A stretch of 9,585 nt of DNA, taken from contig CALNCC010000082.1 in the NCBI GenBank assembly GCA_937875275.1, positions 1 through 9,585 of the forward strand. The letters are read 5' to 3'. Positions 1 through 6,943 of this stretch are shown here, piece after piece (positions within the stretch are counted from its first letter, which is position 1; every line of letters starts with the position of its first letter). The notes under the pieces were generated by a model, which saw only the letters and a program-made list of their open reading frames with translations, had not been told where the DNA came from and did not search any database. Position numbers and translations under genes: made by a program. This stretch comes from an uncultured Dysgonomonas sp. (lineage in GTDB: Bacteria > Bacteroidota > Bacteroidia > Bacteroidales > Dysgonomonadaceae).

Positions 1-1248
1 AATGACGAAAAATATAAAGCACATAAAGATTCTGGTTACAGCATCTTTTATATGTGTATCAATGTAGGAGCATTTATCTGCAACTTTGTTGCTGCTTATA
101 TGCGCAACAACTATGGATGGGGATATGCTTTCCTCGCAGCCGGAATCGGGATGTTGATCGGAGTTATTATATTCTTGTTGGGCACACGACATATCAAAGA
201 TGCTGATGTAATAGTGAAAGATGACAATAGTTCGTCGGGATCAAGTATCGGGAAAGTTCTCCTTTATGTTTTTGTTCCGGCTATCGTGTGTGGTATATTA
301 GGCTGGTTGATACCCGACAATCTTTTCGGATCAGACTCTAATGACGCATTCCTATTCGGATGTATTCCTGTTATTATCTTCTATGTGTCTCTCATATTCC
401 GTGCTCCTGAGTCGGAACGCTCTCAGATCAAAGCCTTGTTCACAATATTTGCTATCATGGTCGTATTCTGGGCAGTGTTCAAGCAGAATGCAACAGCACT
501 AACCAACTTTGCCGAAAGTTTTACCGAACGAGAGATAACACCAACGGCATCTAAAATTACTAAGCCATTAGGAATGGTTCAGGAAATTGAATACACCAAG
601 GTTTCAGAGACCTTACTCGACGATAAATTCAAGCCCGTATTAGACGAAAATGGAGATGTGGTAAAGGAGCAAATATATCCTAATTACTTCAAGAATAAAG
701 CTGCGGATCAATTGCCGGAAGAAGGCACAAAGACGAACCTTATATCGACCGAGATATTCCAGTCTATCAATCCGTTCTTCATCATCATACTGACGCCTCT
801 GGTAATCAACTTCTTCATGGTGCTGCGAAAGCGGAATAAAGAACCATCGACACCTGCCAAAATGGGTTGGGGATTGCTGATAACAGGAGTCTCATCTTTA
901 GTCATGGCGTTGGCTGTGTTGTATACCGATATATATACCGACAAAGCATCTGCCTTGTGGTTGATCGGCACATATGGGGTTCTTACCGTCGGAGAGTTGT
1001 TGATCAGCCCTATCGGCCTGTCTCTTACGTCGAAAGTAAGTCCAAAAAATATTACTGCCTTTATGATGGGAGGTTGGTTCTTATCCACATCCATCGGAAA
1101 CAAACTAAGTGGAATGGTTGCCGGTCTGTGGGATTCGTTCGACAACAAGGCGTATTATTTCCTCATGAACTTCATAGCATGCCTTATAGCCGCAATAGCC
1201 ATCATGCTGTTAGTGAAATGGCTGAGAGGTATAATTGAAAAACATTGA
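1..1248 (+). CDS. POT/PTR2-family proton-coupled peptide transporter, 5' partial
   Basis: The reading frame is open from base 1, before the first ATG at 52, so the 5' end (roughly the first three to four membrane helices) lies outside the window; 415 codons are visible. POT proteins import di- and tripeptides across the inner membrane with protons. The family signature is seen at once (DSGYSIFYMCINVGAF, residues 11-26, the PTR2 motif), then GWGYAFLAAGIGM (40-51). Later family marks are FWAVFKQNATAL in the helix-7 region (156-167), FQSINPFFIII (253-263), and GELLISPIGLS (331-341), whose Glu332 matches the conserved helix-10 acidic residue of peptide-binding members. About seven to nine hydrophobic segments are visible. 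A hydrophilic stretch of about 75 residues (around 172-250) between helices 7 and 8 is longer than in E. coli Dtp proteins. The residue before Gln in the helix-7 motif is Lys160. The gene ends 11 bp from the convergent luxR-type gene. The family call is firm; the substrate is inferred. Confidence 0.93.
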   Translation, partial: NDEKYKAHKDSGYSIFYMCINVGAFICNFVAAYMRNNYGWGYAFLAAGIGMLIGVIIFLLGTRHIKDADVIVKDDNSSSGSSIGKVLLYVFVPAIVCGILGWLIPDNLFGSDSNDAFLFGCIPVIIFYVSLIFRAPESERSQIKALFTIFAIMVVFWAVFKQNATALTNFAESFTEREITPTASKITKPLGMVQEIEYTKVSETLLDDKFKPVLDENGDVVKEQIYPNYFKNKAADQLPEEGTKTNLISTEIFQSINPFFIIILTPLVINFFMVLRKRNKEPSTPAKMGWGLLITGVSSLVMALAVLYTDIYTDKASALWLIGTYGVLTVGELLISPIGLSLTSKVSPKNITAFMMGGWFLSTSIGNKLSGMVAGLWDSFDNKAYYFLMNFIACLIAAIAIMLLVKWLRGIIEKH

Positions 1249-1259
1249 TTGGATGGTGG

Positions 1260-2138
1260 TTATAACTCTATCTCATCGGTAGAGATATAGCCATTCGAGA
1301 TACAATAAAATATAAGTCCGGATACAGTCTTGATCCCCAACTTAGATGTAATGTTTTTACGATGGGACAGCACTGTATTCAGGCTGATGTTCAGTTTGTC
1401 GGCAATTTCTTTATTGATATGCCCTCTTGCTACTAATTTAAGCACATCGAGTTCACGAGGAGATATAGGTGCATCTTTGTCGAAAGATATTTGTGCTTCG
1501 GCATCTAACAATTCTTGCCAGTTATCTACTCCCGATACTGCAAGATTCTCAATCATAGGTTGCAGAATCTTCACCTTTATGCGATTATGTTTTTGCAAAT
1601 CTTTCAGCAAGCTGTCTATCGAAAATATAACAGCATAACACAGGTTCTCGTTAAAGTTGCCGGATATATGTTTTATGAATATACTTTTCAAATCCTGCAA
1701 TGCTTCCTCAGATGCGGGTAACTCTATCGAGCTTCTTTCTATATGATTTACATATTCTTCTTTGAATCTGACGAACAAGCGTTGCGTGAGTTTCAGTTGC
1801 TTATTTTCGGGATCACTGGTGGTAATAAAAGCATTGAGATGCTTCTCCAGATTGCTTAGTTGGTAATGATGCAAATACATTTCCGTCTTTTTTATGAATG
1901 AAATGACGGTAGCTATGTCAAACTTCAGCAAAGTTCTCTCCGGAAAATAATCTTCGTTGATATATGTGTTGATGATGGCAAGGAAGAACTCCTCGTTCAG
2001 CTTATACTCTTTGCATATTTGAGATATGCTTTTATCCCCCAGTCCCATTCTTATCCCAAACCTATTTAGCAGAGGAATTAGCGAATGATGATTGTCAATC
2101 ACTTCAGAAAGTATGGTTGTTTTATCGAGGAAAAGCAT
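1260..2138 (-). CDS. LuxR-type transcriptional regulator with ScdA-N/hemerythrin-like N-terminal region
   Basis: A 292-residue cytoplasmic protein. The C-terminus (about 224-285) is a clear LuxR/GerE DNA-binding domain: SPRELDVLKLVARGHINKEI followed by the recognition-helix region NISLNTVLSHRKNITSKLGI. The N-terminal 200 residues resemble the di-iron repair protein RIC (YtfE/ScdA) and its Bacteroidetes regulator relatives. Residues 8-60 fit the DUF542/ScdA-N pattern (LLNRFGIRMGLGDKSI), but the Cys-Cys pair usually found there is absent. Residues 75-200 fit a hemerythrin-like four-helix bundle, with His90, His91, His100, His132, His157 and His184. By hand alignment, ligand positions equivalent to YtfE His84, Glu133 and Glu208 are Glu86, Ser136 and Lys188, so the metal site looks degraded. 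There is no receiver domain or membrane segment. The start lies 12 bp after the GH95 stop on the same strand with no promoter element between, suggesting co-transcription. The signal sensed and targets are unknown; HTH call firm, hemerythrin-like call moderate. Confidence 0.85.
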   Translation of the reverse strand: MLFLDKTTILSEVIDNHHSLIPLLNRFGIRMGLGDKSISQICKEYKLNEEFFLAIINTYINEDYFPERTLLKFDIATVISFIKKTEMYLHHYQLSNLEKHLNAFITTSDPENKQLKLTQRLFVRFKEEYVNHIERSSIELPASEEALQDLKSIFIKHISGNFNENLCYAVIFSIDSLLKDLQKHNRIKVKILQPMIENLAVSGVDNWQELLDAEAQISFDKDAPISPRELDVLKLVARGHINKEIADKLNISLNTVLSHRKNITSKLGIKTVSGLIFYCISNGYISTDEIEL

Positions 2139-2150
2139 CCTATTTTGTTT

Positions 2151-4430
2151 TTATTTATTATTTGATATAAAGATATAGTTATTCTGGGAAATCATATTGA
2201 TTGTTGTAATATAATAACCCTTCTCATCCTTTGTTGATATGGTATTTTTATCTCCTTTGATTGTTAAGGGTACATTAGTTCTAATTTTACATTCTCCATC
2301 TTTCATTGCTTTAATCTGTAATTGAGTTAATTTATTATTTTGCCATTCAATGTCTATTTCATATCCACCTCTGGCACGTAGTCCCTTAACTTCTCCACTT
2401 TTCCATATAGAAGGTAGAGCCGGTAGAACATGTAACTCATCTAAATGGCTTTGAAGCAACATTTCTGTAATTCCGGCAGTTGCACCAAAGTTTCCATCGA
2501 TTTGAAATGGTGGGTGAGCATCAAACATATTTGCATACACTCCCCCATTATCAGTTCTGGCCTCATCTGTCATAACTAAATCGGTTACAGTCTCCAGATT
2601 CAGCGCATTTCTCAAAAGTAATAAGGAGTGATCTCCATCAAGCAGTCGTGCCCATAAGGCAATTTTCCATGCACGGCTCCAACCAGTACCTCCATCACCT
2701 CGTGCTTGTAAGCTGATTTTTGCCGCATCTGCATGTTCCGGATTGATGAGAGGTGAAATCAGATCGCCCGGGTATAAGCCTATAAGATGTGATACGTGGC
2801 GATGTATATCGTTCGGATCATCATTAAAGTTTTTCCATTCGCGAAGCTGTCCCCAATCACCTATATGCAGACCTTTATCTAAACGAACAAAGCGTGATTC
2901 GAGTAATTTGACAAAATCATCCTCTCCTCCCAATATCTTTCCTGCAGCTATTGTATTTTTAAACAGAGGCCATATAAGCTGTTGTGCATAGGCAATTCCG
3001 CTATCAAAAGAACCATGTTCGGGTGACCATTCGTTAGGTGCTATGTATTTGCCTTCATCACTAACGATTAGCCTGTCGAGCCAAAATTCACAGGTAGATT
3101 TCATCACCGGATAGGCTATTTCTTTCAGATATTTAGAATCCGGATTGTATAAGTAATGATCCCAAATATGTAAGCAATACCAAGCATTGGCAGGACGATT
3201 CCATGCCCAATCAGACTGACCGAAGATATTGCATTGCACCTTCACTGCCCATCCTCTGCAATCGAGTTCAGCTGCCATACTTTTCCAAGAGTCTTGAATT
3301 TGAGATTCGTTATATATATAGTTCAAAAAAGGCAGATGACATTCTTGTAGATTAGTTGATTCTACCGGCCAATAATTCATTTGAACATTAATGTCAGTAT
3401 GTATATCACTTTGCCATGCAGCATTATTGTCATTGTTCCATAATCCTTGCAGATTTGAAGGCAAATCCAGTCCCGGACGAGAACACGATATTTTCAGGTA
3501 TCTGCCATATTGAAAATACATAAAGTCTACATATGGATTATAATTTCCTGAAGAATATTCTTCGAGCATCTTGTTTGTTGGCAAGTCAGATGTGGCATTA
3601 TTAATATTCAGCGAAACTCTGTTATATAGATTCTGATAATCTTTAATATGATTTTTCTTTATGTCGTCAAATGTTTTCTTTGATGCTTTACTTATAGCAT
3701 TATTAAACTTCTCTATCCAATTTCCTTTATATAGATAGTCTTTACTTGCCGGATCATAGTCAGTACTTGCCGAGAGTAGTATTGTTACGGCATCAGCATT
3801 CTCTACTGATATAGATCCTCCAATCGCCTTGATGGTTCCACCGTCATTGATAATTGTTAGTTTTGCTTTGTATGATAACAAAGTCAGTTTTCCTGAAAGA
3901 TTGATACTATTTTTGTCTGTTGATATTGTTGCTGTTTCTTCTCCTCTACCATCAATCATAGAGATGTCAAAAGAAATTGACTTTTTCTTGGAGGCAGTAT
4001 ACCTCATTGCGATTACATCATCCGGATAACTTGCCAGATATTCTCTTCTGTAGTTTATTCCTCCCGAATTGTATGAAATGGTAGCTAAAGATTTTTGTAT
4101 ATCCAAATCACGTCTATAGTTCGTATAGTTGTTGCTTTGCCCTTTCAAGTTGATGTATATATCCCCGAAATTTTGATATGCGCCTCTGATTTCTTTATTA
4201 CCAGTCCAAAGAGTTTTATCATTGAACTGTACATGCTCGGTTTCTATTCCGCCGAAGATCATTGCACCTATTCGTCCATTTCCAATAGGAAGAGCTTCTG
4301 TCATCCACTCTTTAGCAGGTTCGGTATACCACAGTTTAAGATAGTTATTATCCTTTTTACTTTGTGAGAACGTTGGTATTACGACAAATAATCCCAATAC
4401 AATATTTAATAAGAATTTTCTTAGCTCCAT
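2151..4430 (-). CDS. Glycoside hydrolase family 95, probable secreted alpha-L-fucosidase
   Basis: A 759-residue protein, near full length for GH95 (about 780-820 is common). Family members are inverting exo-enzymes that remove terminal alpha-L-fucose, mostly alpha-1,2-linked, and some remove L-galactose. An N-terminal signal peptide is visible (basic MELRK, hydrophobic core to about 19, likely cleavage near TFS-Q at 22/23, no lipobox Cys), so it should be periplasmic or exported. The N-terminal beta domain opens with the family hallmark EALPIGNGRIGAMIFGG (45-61). The (alpha/alpha)6 catalytic domain spans roughly 280-680: HTDINVQMNYW (344-354), SPEHG with the predicted general acid Glu471, and FQIDGNFGATAG with Asp645, matching Glu566 and Asp766 of Bifidobacterium bifidum AfcA. 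His344 matches AfcA His419, a position reported as Thr in an L-galactosidase relative, which favours fucose. The residue equivalent to AfcA Asn421 is Asp346; Asn423 is kept as Asn348. A short C-terminal beta domain follows. It is preceded by its own -7 element and a terminator of the upstream MFS gene. No SusC/SusD genes accompany it. Confidence 0.93.
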   Translation of the reverse strand: MELRKFLLNIVLGLFVVIPTFSQSKKDNNYLKLWYTEPAKEWMTEALPIGNGRIGAMIFGGIETEHVQFNDKTLWTGNKEIRGAYQNFGDIYINLKGQSNNYTNYRRDLDIQKSLATISYNSGGINYRREYLASYPDDVIAMRYTASKKKSISFDISMIDGRGEETATISTDKNSINLSGKLTLLSYKAKLTIINDGGTIKAIGGSISVENADAVTILLSASTDYDPASKDYLYKGNWIEKFNNAISKASKKTFDDIKKNHIKDYQNLYNRVSLNINNATSDLPTNKMLEEYSSGNYNPYVDFMYFQYGRYLKISCSRPGLDLPSNLQGLWNNDNNAAWQSDIHTDINVQMNYWPVESTNLQECHLPFLNYIYNESQIQDSWKSMAAELDCRGWAVKVQCNIFGQSDWAWNRPANAWYCLHIWDHYLYNPDSKYLKEIAYPVMKSTCEFWLDRLIVSDEGKYIAPNEWSPEHGSFDSGIAYAQQLIWPLFKNTIAAGKILGGEDDFVKLLESRFVRLDKGLHIGDWGQLREWKNFNDDPNDIHRHVSHLIGLYPGDLISPLINPEHADAAKISLQARGDGGTGWSRAWKIALWARLLDGDHSLLLLRNALNLETVTDLVMTDEARTDNGGVYANMFDAHPPFQIDGNFGATAGITEMLLQSHLDELHVLPALPSIWKSGEVKGLRARGGYEIDIEWQNNKLTQLQIKAMKDGECKIRTNVPLTIKGDKNTISTKDEKGYYITTINMISQNNYIFISNNK

Positions 4431-4454
4431 AATATTTAGTTATTGCATATATCA

Positions 4455-4462
4455 CAAAGATA
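4455..4462 (-). promoter_or_regulatory. Putative Bacteroidetes -7 promoter element for GH95
   Basis: Read on the minus strand this is TATCTTTG, a perfect match to TAnnTTTG, 24 bp upstream of the GH95 ATG and downstream of the MFS terminator. No TTTG or TTG lies 18-22 bp further upstream, so the -33 element is missing, which would fit a promoter that needs an activator. This is a short-motif match only. Confidence 0.5.
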
Positions 4463-4507
4463 GTACGTTGTGAATTTCTTTGGAGTAATGGATATCTTAA
4501 ATTAGAC

Positions 4508-4546
4508 TAAAAAAAGAAAGATGCTCCTATGGGAACATCTTTCTTT
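4508..4546 (-). terminator. Strong intrinsic terminator of the MFS transporter gene
   Basis: An inverted repeat pairs 4513-4527 with 4532-4546 (arms AAAGAAAGATGCTCC and GGAACATCTTTCTTT, one mismatch, 4-nt loop). On the minus strand the 3' arm runs into seven T residues (complement of 4509-4515). It lies 22 bp past the MFS stop and about 80 bp before the GH95 start, so it should separate the two genes into different transcripts. Confidence 0.85.
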
Positions 4547-4568
4547 GATATATTTTAATAATAACTCC

Positions 4569-5858
4569 TTATTCCACCGGAATATCTTTGTTTACATTTT
4601 TCGATCCTACCAATGCGTAGAATAACATGTAAGCTAAACCGATAGCGATTACAAAATAGCTATTTAGGAATCCTACATTATCAGCAACTAATCCTTGTAT
4701 AGCCGGAAGTACACCTCCACCACACACCATTGCCATAAATATACCGGATGCCATTGCTGTATATTTACCAAGACCTTCTACTGCAAGGTTAAAGATACTT
4801 CCCCACATTACAGATGTACATAGTCCGCATAGAATCAACAACATGATGCTTAGAGGTACTTGTGCAATACCGAATGAAATATCTTCTTGGAATACCGGCA
4901 TACCTACTGTCGTAGTTGTTGGTGTGAAAATAGCAATTAGAACCAATGTAAGACCAATTGTTGTTACCGTTGATAACATGGCTTTACTTGAAACTTTACC
5001 ACCGATAGATGCACCAACCAAACGCCCAATCATCATCAAGAACCAATATGTACCGACTACTGATCCGGTAATTGTCTTATTCATAGCCAAACCTCCTTTA
5101 GCAACTTCTGTTGTCATAAAGACTTGAACAATACTTTGGATACCTACTTCTACTCCAACATATACGAAAATAGCAACTGCTCCAAGTATGAAATGGCGGA
5201 ACGACATCGGGCTATATTTGTCTTTTATTTTGCTTTCAACAACCGGCTCCAAATGAGGTTCAGGTATTTGCACAAAATAAAGAACAACAAACACAACAGC
5301 AAAGATACCCATTGCGATGAACATAGCCGGACTTGCATCACTGATGCTTGGTTTTAAAGCATTACCAATAAGGTAACCAACCAAAACAGGAACGATAGTT
5401 GCACTAAGAGAGTTTACTGATCCTCCCAATTGCAACAATGCATTACCCTTTTTGCCACCACCACCAAGAGTGTTCAACATAGGGTTTACTACGGCATTCA
5501 ACATACACATAGAGAAACCTGCTACGAAAGCTCCTGCAAGGTAAACATAGAAGCTTCCAACTTGACCCGAAAGAAATTGAATCGAAACTCCGATAAATCC
5601 AACTGCTACGGCAGCAAGAGCGGTAGTTTTGTATCCATACTTACGTATCATCAGCCCCGAAGGGATACCCATGACGGCATAAGCAATAAAGTTGGCAAAA
5701 ATACCTAACTGAGACATGAAATTTGATGCGCCAAATTGATCTTTGACGATTGTTCCCATAGGGGTAGAAAGTCCCGCAACGAATGATATCATTGAGAACA
5801 ATGCTATCATCATAATAATCGGTAAGAGATAACTCTTCTTTTCTTGTGATTGACTCAT
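4569..5858 (-). CDS. Sugar MFS transporter of the FucP/GluP/NagP type
   Basis: A 429-residue inner-membrane protein with about 12 hydrophobic segments in two halves, the usual size for FucP-type monosaccharide:cation symporters. Family marks: MGIPSGLMIRKYGYK (63-77) after helix 2, LNAVVNPMLNTLGGGG (120-135) in the helix-4 region, matching the NP..T.LG signature, LLQLGGSVNSL (141-151) in helix 5, YVGVEVGIQSI (233-243) in helix 7 with Glu237 as in GluP-type proteins, and the terminal-half motif GGGVLPAIQGLVAD (380-393). By hand alignment, E. coli FucP residues Asp46 and Glu135, both essential there for proton coupling, are not acidic here (Glu135 falls on Asn121); FucP Asn162 matches Asn149. 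The substrate is therefore open: the GH95 neighbour suggests L-fucose, but glucose/galactose, amino-sugar or sialic-acid relatives cannot be excluded. It has its own predicted promoter and a strong terminator, so it is probably a single-gene transcript. Confidence 0.88.
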   Translation of the reverse strand: MSQSQEKKSYLLPIIMMIALFSMISFVAGLSTPMGTIVKDQFGASNFMSQLGIFANFIAYAVMGIPSGLMIRKYGYKTTALAAVAVGFIGVSIQFLSGQVGSFYVYLAGAFVAGFSMCMLNAVVNPMLNTLGGGGKKGNALLQLGGSVNSLSATIVPVLVGYLIGNALKPSISDASPAMFIAMGIFAVVFVVLYFVQIPEPHLEPVVESKIKDKYSPMSFRHFILGAVAIFVYVGVEVGIQSIVQVFMTTEVAKGGLAMNKTITGSVVGTYWFLMMIGRLVGASIGGKVSSKAMLSTVTTIGLTLVLIAIFTPTTTTVGMPVFQEDISFGIAQVPLSIMLLILCGLCTSVMWGSIFNLAVEGLGKYTAMASGIFMAMVCGGGVLPAIQGLVADNVGFLNSYFVIAIGLAYMLFYALVGSKNVNKDIPVE

Positions 5859-5925
5859 GATTAAAAATCTTATTAATTTAACATTTTATTATTTATATAT
5901 ACTTCTATCTCCAATCTCTTCTTCA

Positions 5926-5933
5926 CAAAACTA
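5926..5933 (-). promoter_or_regulatory. Putative -7 promoter element for the MFS gene
   Basis: On the minus strand the sequence is TAGTTTTG, matching TAnnTTTG, 67 bp upstream of the MFS ATG. A TTG (complement of 5956-5958) lies 22 bp upstream, slightly wide for a Bacteroides -33 box but within the range described for the phylum. The spacer and -33 box fall inside the inverted repeat at 5934-5969. Confidence 0.5.
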
Positions 5934-5969
5934 CCAAGGGGTAATTGAGACTAATCAATTACCTCTTGG
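5934..5969. promoter_or_regulatory. 36-bp inverted repeat over the MFS promoter, candidate operator
   Basis: The arms CCAAGGGGTAATTGA (5934-5948) and TCAATTACCTCTTGG (5955-5969) are inverted copies over 15 bp with a single mismatch (a G-U pair in one RNA sense), separated by six bases. No T-run follows on either strand, so it is a poor intrinsic terminator. It directly abuts the predicted -7 box and covers the spacer and -33 region, the place expected for a repressor or activator site acting on the MFS gene. It could alternatively form an RNA hairpin at the end of read-through from the HAD gene. The repeat is seen directly; the function is inferred. Confidence 0.6.
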
Positions 5970-6200
5970 CATAAATGGACAAATTGGTTGGTTTTATCCT
6001 TCATTCATGGTTTTCAAGGTTCTTGTGAAGATTGCACTCTCGTAAGAGCATGTAAATATAAACATCTATTTACGGTATGCCTTTTAACATTTATGTGTTC
6101 TATAACATAAAAAGTATTTAACAAATAGCTTTCTATATTTAAACATCATTTGATGCATTATTCGCTCCAATATATAAACAACTACTTATGAGTATATTGT
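5970..6200. other. AT-rich intergenic remainder between the MFS and HAD genes
   Basis: Together with the promoter region to its left this makes a gap of 342 bp without a convincing gene. Besides the promoter and inverted repeat annotated separately, it holds only weak symmetry: TTTATGT/ACATAAA at 6090-6096 and 6105-6111 (8-nt loop), CTCT/AGAG at 6037-6048, and CATC/GATG around 6144-6155. None is followed by a T-run, so no clear terminator for the HAD gene is visible. No tRNA cloverleaf or other RNA gene was recognised. A 62-codon reading frame starting at 5857 crosses the promoter and has no family resemblance. Confidence 0.5.
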
Positions 6201-6854
6201 CTACACATTGTATTGCAGCAACGCATCCATACCCGAGAATGAGATTGCGTTAAATCCGGTAATAACAAAGGATGCTTTTTTCTCCAGTTTATCCATCGTG
6301 TTTGTTGTTGCCAATGCAACAACCCGCATTCCGGCCGATTGTCCGGCTTCAATTCCGGCAAAAGAATCTTCAAAAACGACACAATTCTTTGGATCAACAT
6401 TCAATTTCTTTGCGGCTAATAAGAAACATTCAGGATCGGGTTTGCCATGAACCACATCCTCCGAAGCAACTATCACATCGAAGAGTTTATCAAATTGCTT
6501 CGATTTGTTTACTCCGACCATTTTTGTTTTCGAGGACCTGGTAACTAAACCTACTTTAATATTCTTAGACTTGAGATGCTTTACGAAATTTATAGCTTCG
6601 GGCATTTCAGGAAAGTTCATCTTCGCCTCAAAATCATCCAATGATTCGATGATCCCATCGATCTCATTTTTGCTATATTCTGAGAAATATTTTTTGAGAA
6701 TGTTAGGCAAGGTTGTTCCTTTTATAATCTTTTCAAAGTCTGGTATTCCGATATTATATTTATCAGCCGTATGTTTCCAAAAGACGTCGTACTGAGGTTC
6801 AGTGTCTATCATTACCCCATCCATATCGAATAGTACACAAGTAGTTTTCGGCAT
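6201..6854 (-). CDS. HAD-superfamily hydrolase, beta-phosphoglucomutase/phosphatase-like
   Basis: A 217-residue soluble protein of the usual length for subfamily I HAD enzymes with an inserted helical cap. All four motifs are present: motif I FDMDGVMIDTE (nucleophile Asp10, acid/base Asp12), motif II Thr105 in GLVTRSS, motif III Lys138 in HGKPDPE, and motif IV VFEDSFAGIEAG with Glu162 and Asp163 for magnesium. The cap lies at about residues 18-85. The fold supports hydrolysis or intramolecular transfer of phosphate on a small sugar phosphate or similar metabolite; substrate cannot be read from the sequence, and the DTE ending of motif I leans towards phosphatase. It starts 89 bp after fabG on the same strand with no recognisable -7 element of its own, so it may be read through from tetR-fabG past the hairpin at 6886-6914. 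Confidence 0.9.
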   Translation of the reverse strand: MPKTTCVLFDMDGVMIDTEPQYDVFWKHTADKYNIGIPDFEKIIKGTTLPNILKKYFSEYSKNEIDGIIESLDDFEAKMNFPEMPEAINFVKHLKSKNIKVGLVTRSSKTKMVGVNKSKQFDKLFDVIVASEDVVHGKPDPECFLLAAKKLNVDPKNCVVFEDSFAGIEAGQSAGMRVVALATTNTMDKLEKKASFVITGFNAISFSGMDALLQYNV

Positions 6855-6885
6855 AATTGATTTATGGTTTGCTGTTTAAATTACA

Positions 6886-6914
6886 CATCCCTACCTTCAT
6901 ATCAGATAGGGATG
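6886..6914 (-). terminator. Hairpin between fabG and HAD genes, weak terminator or attenuator
   Basis: CATCCCTA (6886-6893) and TAGGGATG (6907-6914) form a perfect 8-bp stem; in the minus-strand RNA a U-G pair and two more pairs extend it to 11 bp around a 7-nt loop. The sequence after it is only moderately T-rich (TGTAATTTAAAC), so termination is probably incomplete. It lies 29 bp past the fabG stop and would reduce expression of the downstream HAD gene, or protect the fabG 3' end. Confidence 0.5.
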
Positions 6915-6943
6915 CAGTATATATAAGGGTTGGTATCTGTCAA

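Noticed and set aside
708..1148. A 146-codon minus-strand frame within the POT gene
   Set aside because: The + strand frame carries clear POT motifs here; the antisense translation has no recognisable domain.
2151..5858. A complete polysaccharide utilisation locus
   Set aside because: A GH95 enzyme and a sugar transporter are present, but there is no SusC/SusD pair, no other glycan-active enzyme and no typical PUL sensor in the window, and a strong terminator separates the two genes.
5857..6045. A 62-codon + strand frame in the MFS-HAD intergenic region
   Set aside because: It runs through the predicted promoter and inverted repeat, has no family resemblance, and no promoter oriented towards it was seen.
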